NCBI RefSeq assembly: GCF_026914185.1
Contig: NC_070569.1
Location: 5,456,001 to 5,520,000, forward strand
Origin: Puccinia triticina
Taxonomy: Eukaryota; Basidiomycota; Pucciniomycetes; Pucciniales; Pucciniaceae
Direction of reading: 5' to 3'
DNA: 64,000 nucleotides
How positions within the stretch are numbered: position 1 is the first letter of the stretch; every line of letters starts with the position of its first letter. Below the pieces are notes generated by a model. The model saw only the letters and a list, made by a program, of their open reading frames with translations, ran no database searches and was not told the DNA's origin. Made by a program: the position numbers and the translations under genes. Positions 23,337-35,363 of the stretch are shown piece by piece.

Positions 23337-26120
23337 GTCCCCCTCAATTCGAACGGCATTTGACAATCCAATCATGCTCCGGAACTTCAAGAAAGAAGCT
23401 TTGCCAAGATTTTTAGTCAGAATGTCAGCTATCATGTTTGAGGTGTATGCGTGCTTCATTTTGAACGTCCCGGCTTGAACGTGTTCCCGTATCCAGTGAT
23501 GTTCAATGGCAACATGCTTGACCCGGCCGTGATGAACCGGGTTTTGGGCTAGATGTATTGCGCTTAAGTTATCGCAAATTAATTCGAGCGGAGTAAGGAT
23601 AGGCATACGAAGTTCCTTCATTAATTTGGAGAGCCAGAGGGCTTCTTGGCCCGCCTCAGTGATTGCCTGGTATTCAGCCTCCGTCGAGGAGAGAGCAACA
23701 GTCGGTTGAAGACGGCTACGCCAGCTTATGGCACCGTCCAAGAGCTTAAACCCATAGCCTGTTGTGGAGCGCAGAGTCGATTTGTCCCCTGCCCAGTCCG
23801 CATCGCTGGCGACGGTGGGAAAAGTCCAGCTTGGATTAGCAGATAAGTTGGGTGATCGATCAGATTTGTATTGAATTGCCAGGTTGATTGTTGTCTTGAG
23901 GTATCGAAGCACGTGGATGAAAGAGTCCCAATGTTGCTGATTTGGTTTTTCAAGAAATCGTGACAGTACTCCTACAGCAAAGCTGATGTCCGGCCGCGTA
24001 CAAATTGCGATGTACATTAGTGATCCGACCGCCTTACGGTATCTCTGGTTTTGACTCGTGAAGGCAAGCAAATCTTCATCTGTTGACTTGGTTAGTTTCA
24101 CGCTGTATCCGAATGGGGTACTTGCGGGACGGCAACTAGTCATGTTAAACTTTTCAAGGACATGGCTGATCATACCTGCCTGATGAAGTGAATAATTCCC
24201 GTCGATGTCGCGTTCAATTTCAATCCCTACCGCGAATTTTGCTGTACCAAGATCTTCCATCGCCCATATTTGCTTTATTTCACTCTTGACGCTCGATATT
24301 TCATCACCGGTTATAATCATATCATCAACGTGTAGGCAAATGATGCTTTGTTTTTCATTGCGACATTGAAAGAAGACACACGAGTCAGCTTCGGTTTTCT
24401 GGAAGCCGATTGTCTGAAGGTATCTCTTGACTTCAAGGTGCCATAGACGAGCGGATTGTTTTAATCCGTATATAGATTTGTGGAGCCGCCAAACTTTGTC
24501 CTTTCCGCCCTGTTTGAAACCTTCAGGTTGTTCGAGATAGATTTCCTCTTCAAGATCACTGTTAAGGAAAGCGGTGACGGCATCCATTCGTTCAATAGCC
24601 CAGTTCTTTTGAGCTGCCAGGGCAACGATTAGCCTGAGGGAAGCGGGTTTGCCGGTGGGAGAAAACGTCTGATCATAGTTGACACCCTCCTCCTGGGTAT
24701 AGCCTTTTGCAAAGAATCGGGCTTTGTATTTTGAAATGGATCCGTCAGGTAACGTCTTGACTTTGAAAACCCAACGGCCCTTGATCACCTTGCGATTTTT
24801 GGGTTGGCATGTCAGACTATAAACCCGTTTAGATTTCACCCTGTCGACCTCCTTATGGCATGCTTCAAGCCACTTGTCTTTAAACTCGGAGAATTGGATT
24901 TCATTGAATTTTCTCGGTTCAAACTTTGGGTCAGAGAACTTGTCATCGGGGAGCTTCTTCTGATCGGCTGCAAGGTATGCGCGGTTTGGCAATTGGCTAA
25001 TTCGGGTGGATCGACGGACATAGTTTGGGTGATCAGGGTGATTTATCGGCGGTTTAGGAGGGATTACACTGATTTTGAGGGCTGGTGCTTCTGGTGCGGC
25101 TGTGACTGGTGCTTGGATGGAAGAGTCTGAGTCGGAATCGTCGGTGCAGGAAGAAGATTCATCATTGATGTCTGGTTGTTTAGGTGCTTCATGGGCATCT
25201 TCAATCTCGGGCTCTATCAAGAATTTGTCAGGATCAACGTCTCCGCGCTCAGGAAAATGTTGTTCATCGAAAGAAACCTCATGTGTGTTGATGATTTGGT
25301 GGTTGGAGTAATCAAAAATCAAGTAGTTTTGATTGAATTCGTCAAAACCCACTAGGAAGCCTTTCCAAGAAGTTGGGCTGAATTTGTTGTCCACGGTTTC
25401 TTTCCGGTTGTGGATATACGCCAGGCATCCAAAAGTCCGAATGTAATTGAGATTGGGTTTGTGTCCATACCAGAGTTCGTATGCGCATTCCGGCATCCCA
25501 TTTCTTGAACAATTGAAGATTCGATTTTGAATGAACACGGCGGCATCACATGGGAGACTCCAGTATCGAGTTGGTACACCGCTCTGTAGAAGAAGGGCCC
25601 TAGCTTTAGTGGATATGGTCCACATGAAACGTTTGACGAGGCCGTTTTGCTCTGGAGTGTACGGTGCCGTGGTGTTTTTGACAATTCCGAGTGATTCGCA
25701 GAACGGGAGGAGTAGGGAGTTTATGAATTCACTTCCCCCGTCTGTTGTTATCATTTTGACTTTTCTCTCACAATGTCTTTTGGCTCTTAGGATGAATGAA
25801 TTTATTGCTTGAAAGACTTCTTCTTTTGTTTTAGTTTTTAAGAAGAAGATGAATGACATGCGAGTATATTCATCAATTATCAACATGAAATAAGAGTGAT
25901 TGAAGATACAAGGTGCTCGGATTATACCGCTGAGATCAATGTGGATGTTTTCTAGGGGATTCTGAGAGTAAGGCTTAGTGCCGGAGAATGGAAGTCAAGT
26001 GGATTTGCTCAATTTACAAGTTTCACAATTCAAATTCTCCTTCGCATGACTCTCGAGGGTTTTCTTGAGATACACCGGATTGAGATGTCCTAATCGATTG
26101 TGATCGGTTCGATTTTGACC
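23331..26120 (-). pseudogene. Copia pol: integrase, reverse transcriptase, RNase H
   Basis: The frame can be followed from HNRLGHLN (integrase zinc region, about 26102) through CETCKLSKST, then TGA at 25995-25997, then integrase core residues IDEYTRM, TTDGGSEF and PEQNG; reverse transcriptase from about 24870 with GRWVFKVK, AVTAFLNSDLEEEIY and LHVDDMIIT (the catalytic Asp pair); and RNase H with SDADWAGD, STEAEYQAI and DNLSAI. The last uninterrupted stretch (25886-23331) is 851 codons. The protein would act in the retrotransposon particle. The stop before the core and the shift from the gag frame make it inactive as read. Confidence 0.92.
23337..23346 (-). other. Copia polypurine tract
   Basis: Reads TGAGGGGGAC on the minus strand, directly before the 3' LTR start (TGTTAG). 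Confidence 0.75.
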
Positions 26121-27637
26121 ACCATAAGGTTATTCACGTATCGTCCACGGAGAAAGGTTTCATCGTCAAAAGCAATTATGAATTTGGTCGGGTCATTGGG
26201 ATTTTGAACTTCGGTGGCACCTTTCTGCTTGAGGGCACCGGCGGCGATGAGGTTATTTATTAGCGACGGAATGAATAAAGAATTTCTAAGGGTGAATTGA
26301 TCAATGGTCACTCCTTTGATGATGACGTCGCCACTAGCTTCGACTTTCAGTTCTTCGGCTCCTGCTGTCATTATCGAGTCTTGAACTTGAGAGTTGTTTT
26401 TGATATGATGGAAAAAGGCGTAGTCATTGAACATATGACTGGACGCGCCGGAATCCCATATAGCTTCAAACTTGGGATTGACAAGATTTGCTTCGTCGCC
26501 GTGAGCAATGAAGACGTAGTTCTTCTTTCTTGGAGCTGTGTCGGTGCTGGTGTGGCTTGCTGTGATAGGAGCGGAAGGAGTCGTTATCTCCGGTTGCTCA
26601 GAGGATCTAGCAAGATTGGCCCTGTTTTTAGGTGGGTTCAATCCGCGTGATTCAAACCATTCGCGTTGCGCATGAGCGTTCTCAGGGCGTTTAAAACACT
26701 TAGTTGCTGGGTGTGGTCCGACACATGTGGTTGGCGTGCATTTGGGCTTGTTGGCATTGGCTTTGTAAGTGTTCCCGGCGAGTTTCAGGCTGCTGATTCC
26801 GCTAGTCAATTTGTCGTTTGAGTCGAGCTCGAATTCTTCATTCTCATCTTCATATTGTTTGAGTGGTGCAATAACTGATCGGCTGTTGATCGGCTTCACA
26901 GTGTTGAGGATGTGAAGCACTTGTCGAATATGTGAACTGTGGAGGGAATGGAGTAGTTTTTGTCCTATATTAGATTCATCAATTGTTCCTCCTCGGTTCA
27001 GGAATTTGTTCTTGAGCTTGATGAAGTTGTCGATATGATCAGATAGAGAGGTCTTGTAGTCTTGTTTAAATTTGTCAATTTTAACCCGAATTAGGTAAAG
27101 GTTTGCTTCGTTGTCCGCTTGGTGAAAATCTTTAGCTAAGTTCCAGAGGTGAGCTGGTCCACGCATGATTTCTGGAACCATTTTTCCTGGTCTGGCTTGC
27201 GCATCGGGATCTTCCTCGAGTTCTTCATCTGACGGCTTGATAAATTCTTGGACCATTGGAATTTCCACGTCTAGGAGAGCTGAACGAAATCTGGTTGAGT
27301 TTGTTTCGTCCATTCGTGAGAAGAGGAACTCTAGCAGACATTTTCGATTGATGTCGTTGATTTCGGGTGCGATTGTCATGTCTTCATAGTATATGTCTTT
27401 AAGAAAGGGTTCGAATGAGATGACATCCAACGCGCCTCTGACCTGTTTGGACCAAGAAGCATAGTTGTTGTCCGTGAGATCTTCGATTCCTTTGATTTTA
27501 TGGAGTGTCGATGACATAGCAAACGCATGCGCTTGCTCTGCGCCTAGAACTAGTCCACCGCGTGTTGCGGCATTCTTAGCTGCAATCTTTTGAAGACTCA
27601 GGAGTCAGGCTTGTTCGGTTGGGTTTCGTTCGGCCAT
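26090..27637 (-). pseudogene. Copia gag and protease
   Basis: The natural start is ATG at 27635-27637 (MAERNPTEQA), ten codons before an in-frame TGA (27605-27607). The frame is then open to 26090. It holds a UBN2-like Gag (NNYASWSKQVRGALD, HLWNLAKDFHQ), a degenerate zinc-knuckle region (CTPTTCVGPHPATKC), and the protease active site WDSGASSHM. At 26090 it ends because the coding continues in the next frame, so one base has been gained or lost in the interval 26095-26125. Confidence 0.88.
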
Positions 27638-27643
27638 TTTGAT

Positions 27644-27655
27644 CTCTCGCTACCA
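27644..27655 (-). other. Copia primer-binding site
   Basis: TGGTAGCGAGAG on the minus strand follows the 5' LTR end directly. It resembles the complement of the initiator methionine tRNA 3' end used by Ty1 (TGGTAGCGCC). Confidence 0.6.
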
Positions 27656-28108
27656 TGTAATAATTCAAAGAATTCCTTGACACCTGAATAAGATGATTTA
27701 AGAATTGATCTGAGTGACAAGCTCAGGAATGACAACGACTACGACTCTTGACTACACACCTGAATAAGATGATTTAAGAATTGATCTGAGTGACAAGCTC
27801 AGGAATGACAACGACTACGACTCTTGACTACACACCTGCGGCGATGCAGATTGATGTTTGGGGTTTGGTTGATTGGGTTATGGGAAGGACGCGCAAAAGA
27901 CAATTAGCCTTTTTCTTCACTTGAGTTTGTTTTTGATATTGCGCGTGAAGAAAAAGACTAGCAAGTGTGGCCGGGTGTGCTTCCTTTTGAGTGCGGGGGA
28001 ATTTTCAACTAGGTTAGGTTTATACTCGGTATGTTGCGGATGCGAGTGAGAATTGGATGAGTCTTGAATATTCAAAATGATTTGCAGGCGGATATTCATA
28101 ATCTAACA
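27656..28108 (-). repeat. 5' LTR, short form, 453 bp
   Basis: Same termini as the other LTR but with only two copies of the 80-bp unit and one of the TAGCCTTTTTC unit. Confidence 0.88.
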
Positions 28109-28445
28109 CAAGGCACACCATTCCAAGCAGGTCTTCAGCAACCTTCCTCCAGCTAAGAGCTCCTCCCTCGGGCCCCCGCCTAAGAAGCTGGACTCCCAAG
28201 ACTCAACTGTCCTGAAATTCTTCAATGACTCCTCCAAGGCCGCAAGAGGACTCGCTGTTGGGAAGGAAGGACCTCTTGACATCAAAAAACAAAGCTCTGG
28301 AAGAAGAAGAGGAACCCGGTCAGGGCCCCATATTAGTACTTCAGACTGTTTACAACAAAGGAATGGGAACACAAGTGGTCAGCTCTCCGGACCAAGCAGG
28401 AGAGTGGTGGCATGTGCCTGCAGCCGGACGGAAGAGTTCCCGTGA

Positions 28446-30626
28446 CAGCAGTTCATGCGCAAGGTGCATTCAAAGCTTCAGATCTTCCTGCGCCTGCCCC
28501 TTGATGGGTGCCCTTGGCTCGGGCCGTGGAGCCCTGCTGGTCCAGTTCAAGATGGACAAGCCTAAATGGGGTTGCATACGTTTTTGACAAGGTTGCACGG
28601 GAAGGTGGTGCACAAGCAGATTATGGGCGTGACTGCAACCGCTGTGCCAATGTGATTCTTCCCCCCAATGTGATACCCAACCTGGAGGCAATCTCTGAAT
28701 CTTGAGTATTTGTTTGGTATTATGAGCAGGCGGCAAAGGACCTTGATTGTGTTGGCGCCAAGCGCAACCCGGTCTCCCGCCACCAGCAGCATATCTCACT
28801 TCAACCTTCCGGGGGACTGGTGGGTTCTTAGTATTGTAATATTGGCTGGAGAGAAGCTTGTGTTGGAATAATCCGCGCGCGCGCGCTCGCCAGAGCTCCT
28901 GCTCCCACTTGACCATTTGCTCGCTGCTCATCCGCCCAAACTATCCGCTCAACAACATCCTCAAACTCGTCTCAACCCTCAGTCGACCAACTCGTCTCAT
29001 CCACAAGCCTCAACCACAATCCAGCCGCCAACAACAGAAACCACAAGTCGGCCACTCTCAAGATGAATATAAAAGACCTCCTTCCCTCGACTCAACTTCT
29101 CCCTCAGCTGACTTCATCAACTCCAAACTTGACCCACATTCAGCCTCAACTGCTTGGCCTCCGCTCCATCTCAACCTCAAAAACTCCACCAACATTCCCG
29201 TCCTCAATCTCTCCATTCAACTTTGACTCTTCCCTTCCTTCTTCCTCTACACACTTTCCCTATTCTCTCTTATAATCCAATCCAATTGTCACCGACATCA
29301 CCTCGAATCATCGTCTTTGACTCAACCTCTCATCCTTGTTGCTCCGATCTACTCACTAGAATTCATCAATTGGCTTCTTCCAATTTGGTGAGAAAAAACA
29401 ACAACAACTCCTCAAAAATCAACAGCTTTTCTCGTCACCGTCAACCTAACCTTTTTGTTTGCCTTTTTGTTATTTCCAATAGCGTTTACTATTCTTCCTT
29501 GTTTGATCTAATCTACCTCAGTCTGTCTGTCTTGATCCCATCTAAAACTCACTCCTATCGCGGTATGCCTCTCTCATCTAAAAACGATCTTGTCACTCCA
29601 CCGTTAATCTAACTTTGTATTGCTTTAGTCCTGGTTCTAGTTTCAATAATAAAAACTGCTTTCCCTCAGCTTGTGTCCTTGTTTCTTTTTGATCTCCTCT
29701 TGTCTTGTGCTATGTGAAGGTAGTTGGGCTTCCCTGATACCCAACGGGTTGAGGAGGTCAACCCCAAGGGAAAAAATGAAGCTAAGGTGGGGTCATTGAC
29801 AAATATCCAACCCCATAGAATTTTCAAGTGCTTAAGCAGGGAATACTCTGTGTACTACTAAGACATCCTTCACCTTACACTCTGTTTTAACCTGGCCATT
29901 GATGATCTTCCTCTCCAAAAATCTGATGATTTATACATAATTTTGTGTCCAAACTGGGAAGTTATGAAAAATGTGAGACTTGAGAGACTCAGTCATCCAG
30001 AATTTCTGACATTTGTAAGGGTGCCACAAAATTGAAGTTGTGGGTTATTTGACAATAGTGATAAGAGTACTGTAGATGCCCACTGTCAATGAAATCATTC
30101 ACTAATTTGTTTTTGAGTGTCAATTAGGCATAAATGTTGATAGAAGCATGACCAATTTTATTGTCTTGCTCCCTAAAGAAAATATAGTAGGGGAGGGGCG
30201 GCTTTGCCACCAGCCACAGTGAGCCTCCCACCGGGGGGGGGGGGGCTTGTGTTGAGCTAGACCCAACCCAACTTGTAAAATCTTGGGTTGGGTTTGGGCA
30301 GCCAATTCTCTAATCTGGTTGCCCAAGACCTGACTGGGACACTGGAGGATGTCAATCTGGGAACTCAGATTTTTCCAGATTTTGCGGGGAAATATAGGCT
30401 TGATCATCCCAAATCCTAGATCTGCATAGATTTCCCTGCAAAATCTGGGAAAATATGGGTTTCCAGATTGGTGGTTTGAGAACTCCTTTTGGGACGGGTG
30501 GCAGTTATGTGAGGGGGAAATAGCAGTTCTAATATTTCAAGTATGTATGAAGCTTTACAACTGTTACAGGTGGTTTGAAAGACCTGCCCCTCTATGATAC
30601 TACGCAAGAGCTATCACAACAAATTT
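28446..30626. other. Decayed coding and LTR-like sequence, no intact gene
   Basis: The first 300 bases continue the decayed gene (short coding-like pieces with stops). From 28861 (TGTTGGAATAAT, then a GC alternation of 14 bases) to about 29730 the CT-rich sequence with a TATAAT-like box at 29271 looks like an LTR or leader. A 12-G run ends the interval 30234-30245. An inverted repeat around TTTTCCAGATTTTGC lies at about 30360-30455. Confidence 0.3.
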
Positions 30627-32584
30627 ATGGACCTACTTTGCGCAGCAGCAAAAAACTCTTTGCGCACAGAATCGACTGTCCCCCAACGTCAAGCCCGCTG
30701 TGCGCGCAAGCCAAAAAATACTTCGCACACAGAAACTTCCCCCAAAAGAAGGAGGGGATTTTTCTCAATTTTTTTTAATTAATCAAAAGAGGGGGTCTTT
30801 AATGCCCTCTCCAAAAAATATTGGATTTTTTGGAGGTGTCCTTGTCATGTAAAAAAAAAAACATAATTAATATCCAAAAAAAAAGGCACCCGCTACCCCA
30901 ATAGCCCACCCTGGGGACTTTTCACCTGCTAAGACTTAAGCGGTTGGGTACCCAGCCCCTTGAAAAGAAAGTTCAAGGGGCAGCAGCTCCGGGCCCAGCT
31001 ATCCCCCAGCCGCTGTGCCAATGGACGGCACAGGCCATCAAGCAGAGTTACACACTCCCCCAATGACCGGCCGGCCAGCACACATGTGTGCATCTAGCAC
31101 TAATTACCGGTCATCGAGGGGATTGTGTACTCCTCTCAATGGCAACTTGGTCCCGGTCATCGAGAGGAGTACATCCTTCCCTTGATGACTGGGTTCGTTC
31201 CGGTCATTGAGAGGAATGTTCACTCCTCTTGACGACCGGAGCTTGGTGACCTGGTTGCTCCGGTTGGCGAGAGGAGTGAACACTCCCCTCGATGACCGGA
31301 ACGGACTTGGTCATTGAGGGAAGGATGTACTCCTCTTGATGGACGCCCTGTTCCAACCATTGAGAGGAGTACACTCACCTCGGTGACCCAATCACTCCGG
31401 TTGTTGAGAGGAGTGAACATTTCTCTTGATGACCGGAACGGACCCGGTCATTGAGAGGAGTACATACTCCCCTGACCCAATTGCTCTGGTCATCGAGAGG
31501 AGTGAACACTCCCCTCAATGACGGGAAAGGACCCGGTCATTGAGGGAAGTATATACTCCACTCGATGACCGGGATAGATTGGCCATCGAGAGGAGTGAAC
31601 ACTCCCCTCAATGACCAGAACGGACCCGCTCATTGAGGGAAGTATGTACTCCACTCAATCACCGGGATAGATTGGCCATCAAGAGGAGTACATAATCCCC
31701 TCGATGACCGGTAATTTGTGCCACATGCACGCACGTGCTGGCCGGTCATCGGGGGAGTGTGCAACTCCGCTCAATGGCCTGTGCCGGCCATTGGCACGGC
31801 AGCTGGGGGATAGCCGGGCCCAGAGCTGCTGCCCCTTGAACTTTCTTTTTGAGGGGCTGGGTACCCGACCACTTAAGTTTGAGCAGGTACAAATGTTAAG
31901 ATTTCAGCTCAAGGTGATGAGGTGATGGAGGCGTATTGGGAGGTGAAAGAGTAGCTGGTGACTTGACTGGTTAGGGGCTCAGGTTGGTCACTTTGGTTGG
32001 GGCTCAGACTTGATGATTTATATTTCATGCCCGAGGAGCAGACTTTAACCAAACAACTAGAGAGCCCCCCAGCAAGATCCAAAGGGGGGCCTAACAGCAA
32101 TGACAGGGGAAAGGTGACAGGACAGGACAGGGTACTGGACAGGTAACTGAACAGGTGACATGGACAGGACAGGAACAGGAACAGGGCACTGGACAGGTAA
32201 CTGAACAGGTGACAACAAGACAGGAACTGGGACAGGAACTGGGGAGAGGAACAGGAAAACAAAGAAAGTGAGCAGACTAAGAGCTCAGATTCTGACAACA
32301 AAGACCCTGGGGTAGCGGGTGCCTTTTTTTTGGATTAATATGATGATTTTTTTTTTTTGCATCACAAGGACACCTTCAAAAAATCCAATATTTTTTGGAG
32401 GGGGCAAGTAAGGCCCCCTCTTTTGATCCATCAAAAAAAAAATCCGGAAAAATCACCTCCTTCTTTTGGGGGAAGTCACTGTGCGCGAAGTATTTTTTGG
32501 CTTGCGCGCACAGCGGGCTTGGGTTTGGGGGACAGTTGATTCTGTGCGCAAAGAGTTTTCTGCTGCTGCGCGAAGTAGGTCCAC
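30627..32584. mobile_element. Foldback element, 1958 bp, with tandem-repeat core
   Basis: Termini (A/G)TGGACCTACTT(T/C)GCGC are inverted and flanked by the 6-bp duplication AAATTT (30621-30626 and 32585-32590). The outer arm blocks match in reverse: ACTCTTTGCGCACAGAATC, then a poly-A/T block with TCCAAAAAATATTGG, GGCACCCGCTACCCC, and CCCCTTGAA..AAAGTTCAAGGGG. The core (about 31080-31740) is a tandem repeat of both orientations of a GGTCATCGAG unit. There is no transposase gene. Related termini occur at 48481 and 51679. Confidence 0.82.
31080..31740. repeat. Tandem repeat core of the foldback element
   Basis: Roughly twenty alternating copies of GGTCATYGAGAGGAGT and its complement (ACTCCYCTCRATGACC), spaced at about 30-40 bp, so the core can fold on itself at many registers. 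Confidence 0.75.
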
Positions 32585-32590
32585 AAATTT

Positions 32591-34295
32591 ATTTTATTGT
32601 TGTGGCAAACTAATGATAGAGAAAACTATTTGTAGCAGTCTCCTATCAGACCTAGATCAAACTCAAATTCAGCGGGAATGGTTTTTTTTCTTTAGTGGTA
32701 TTCGTATGGATAGTGGATTGGGAGTGATTATGGCAGCCTGAAGTCAGATAGTGGAAATGAGTAGAAAGGTGAGATATGTTTTATATGGTTTTATATGTTT
32801 TTATGAATGAAATACGGATGACTGAGATGATATGAGCTTTGAGAGAAAACTGATGGTAATTGTGAACTATTCAAAGTGTCTTTGCCCTCCTCCTTAACCT
32901 TCATTTAAGAGCACAAATGGGTTAAGATCACTTTGACTTGTTAAGAGCACAAGGTGGTGATGCTTGCTACTTGAATACTTGTATATCCTCTGAGGTATGA
33001 AAGATGTTGATGGGTAACTTGATTGAGATCACACTACTGGATTTACTAGGATTTGTGACGGAAGGTCTAAGTGAGATGTGTGTTCTGGTTAGAATTGCCT
33101 GAGTGGCATGCTGAAACTGAGGGGTAAGACATGCTCCTTATATAGTAAAATGTGAGGGTTTTTTGCTGGTGGGAAATTCAGTTGAGAGATTTATGCTGGT
33201 GTGACTTCTCCTTTGAGGGATTTTTGCTGCATGGAAGCTTCTATCAAGGGATTTTAGCTGGTGAGGCATGTGATAAATGTGTGATCCAACATGTGACTGA
33301 TGATGTCATGTGACCATACAGGGGTACATGTGTACGCCTGTCACTACATCTTAACTATGTACTTGTACTTAATTCTATACTATGTACTACCAAATATAAT
33401 TGTATAGAATTTGATTATGTTCTATCAAAAACAGTGTAATCTCAAATAACTTTTGACTGAGTGGAGCCAGCCTAGTGGTTCACAGGAGTGACTAGGGGTT
33501 AAATAACCTTTAGAATCTAATTGTGCAATAATAAATCCAAGAAAATGCCTCCTTCCCATACAGTATACCATGACTTCATGTAATTTGATACTTGAAACAG
33601 ATTTGGCATACCACAGCAGGAAGTCCTCCACTTTCAACAGTCAAGTGGGAGTTTGGTGGCTCTCAATAAATTGGGCCAGCCCAATACCCGTCGTCTCATG
33701 ATCCAAAACCACCCGACCCGACCTAGAATCGCAGTGGGTCGGGTCCGGGCGCTGTTTTTCTACCCGAAAACGACACGTTTACACCCTGACATGTGATAGA
33801 GAATTGCTGTTACATTTATGCTTGGAGATACTAGATAGAGTGGCTAAATATTGGTGGATATGTATGATTTATCACTATGACACTGTGCTGAATTATGCCT
33901 AAATAAATACATTGGAGAATTTTGAATCTGATAAAACTACAATCATTTAATTTGGTTGACATCCATGGCAACATTCTCCATATGACGATAGCTTTTCCGA
34001 AAGGAAAATAATAGTAATAACAAAAATGTGCATAGCAAAATGGGCCCTGGAAAGTCAATTTGCTTTCAATTTCGACATTTTGTAGACTTCAATTGTCGTC
34101 GATTTTGATTTATGTGTGTACAATAACGACGACACCGCCTGCAATCATTGCAGTGTGACTTATAATTTCTATTGGAGATGTGATGCGGTTTGGGGTCAGG
34201 AATCCGACTTCAGTTGAGTGCTCGGTAGATTTCCGAGTGATAGAAAACGTTTGTCTCCTTTTTTCGTTCTTTGGATGTAAGCAAGTTGAATTGCT
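32591..34295. other. Intergenic sequence with a possible hAT end
   Basis: AT-rich with short GCTGGTG/AGGGATTT repeats around 33160-33260. At 33690-33790 (minus strand) CAGGGTGTAAACGTGTCG followed by GGGTCGGGT/ACCCGACCC palindromes resembles a hAT-type terminus. It ends in the 3' flank of the zinc-finger gene. Confidence 0.3.
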
Positions 34296-35363
34296 TTATT
34301 GAGCCGTCTCATGCAGACTTTGATGGCGCTTAAGATTGCTGGTTGTGTTGAAAGCTCTAAAATTGAGAATGGGTTGTGATACAGATTACATGAAACAAAA
34401 GCAACTGTTGTCAGCAAAACTATTGCTACAAGCTGCAAAATAGGCAACCAGTCTCACCTTCCGCAGACAGGGCAAACATATCTGCAATTCGATACCGTCG
34501 TCGACAGGAAATAAAGTATAATTATTCAAGCACACAGCCATGTCAGCAACAAGAAAAGGGAATATAGCATCGCTTTCGTTTCTATAAGATCAGATCGCAC
34601 TCACGGTCTTTCACCAGTATGTATAAATTCATGTTGAGCCAGCGAAGATGGCCTGTAAGAACACGTTTATCGAAGCAAAATAGCAATCAATTTTCTGGAC
34701 GGGTGATTATGAATCAAAAAAGGAAAATTCCACAAACCTTCCAAACCCCTTCCCGCAAGTTGGACATCTATCATTATTAAAGTGTTTCAGGAACAGAGGT
34801 AAGTGATATTGAATGAAAAAATGACAACTTCCTGGAGGAAAATTTCACTTGACTTACATATGGTTGCGTACAACCCCATGGCTTGGACGTGAGTCGGAAT
34901 TATGAGATGGGTTTGGACAGTTTATCGCAAGAGAGCTGGATAGATAGCTGTCATGGTTCAAACCAGAACCCGGATTGCCTCCAAAACCTTGGTGCGAGAG
35001 GGTATTACTCGACGTCATAGGTCCATATAAAGTGTCCAAAGATAGTCCACTTGGCTGGGCGGAAGAATTATACGAAAGGCCACCGGGTGCCAAGTCACTA
35101 GCATACTGTGCTCGGCCATATAGATCACGAGTGCTGGAAGCAAGGGAGCCGCCACCGATGTTTTGGGTTGGCAAGCCTTGACTGTAACCACCTGGGGGGT
35201 TATACTGTAAATAAGAGTTGACATTCGCTCCGGGGTACTGTCCGTAAGATTGGTTGGCGCTTATGCTGTTTAGTGAAGAAGAGTTCGCGGATGAACTCCC
35301 AGAGGTTCGACGAGTATCTCCTGGGTACTGGGGAAATTGGTTGGATCCATAGTTACCCGACAT
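34296..35363 (-). CDS. C2H2 zinc-finger protein, two fingers, 222 aa
   Basis: Five exons on the minus strand: 35363-34858, 34767-34738, 34652-34605, 34481-34458 and 34356-34296. They sum to 669 bases (223 codons), with all phases matching and GT..AG introns. The N-terminal 168 residues are rich in Ser, Gly, Tyr, Asn and Pro (MSGNYGSNQFPQYPG). Two tandem classical fingers follow: CPTCGKGFGRPSSLAQHEF with IH then the TGERP linker, and CPVCGRAFNTTSNLKRHQSL with H; four residues later the protein ends. A sequence-specific DNA-binding regulator in the nucleus is the likely role; its targets are unknown. Each finger is split by an intron after its second cysteine region. Confidence 0.87.

Larger units (their letters stand above)
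22455..28108 (-). mobile_element. Ty1/copia LTR retrotransposon, full length but inactivated
   Basis: On the minus strand: 5' LTR 28108-27656, primer-binding site, gag-protease, integrase, reverse transcriptase, RNase H, purine tract, 3' LTR 23336-22455. The element is flanked by CAAGG (22450-22454 and 28109-28113). Integrase precedes reverse transcriptase, as in copia elements. Three lesions break the polyprotein: TGA in gag (27605-27607), a frameshift near 26100, and TGA (25995-25997) between the integrase zinc region and its catalytic core. The LTRs differ in length by 429 bp. Confidence 0.92.
22223..28445 (+). pseudogene. Open frame split by the copia element
   Basis: Upstream of the copia element a frame from 22223 runs to 22454 (ending APEWMWYSDSK). 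Past the element and one copy of its CAAGG duplication, the same codon phase continues from 28114 for about 110 codons (QVFSNLPPAKSSSL, LKFFNDSSKAARG) to TGA at 28443-28445. The composition is Ser/Pro/Lys/Arg-rich. I do not recognise the protein. Other frames in 21980-22222 also look coding with stops, so this was probably already a decayed gene. Confidence 0.4.
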
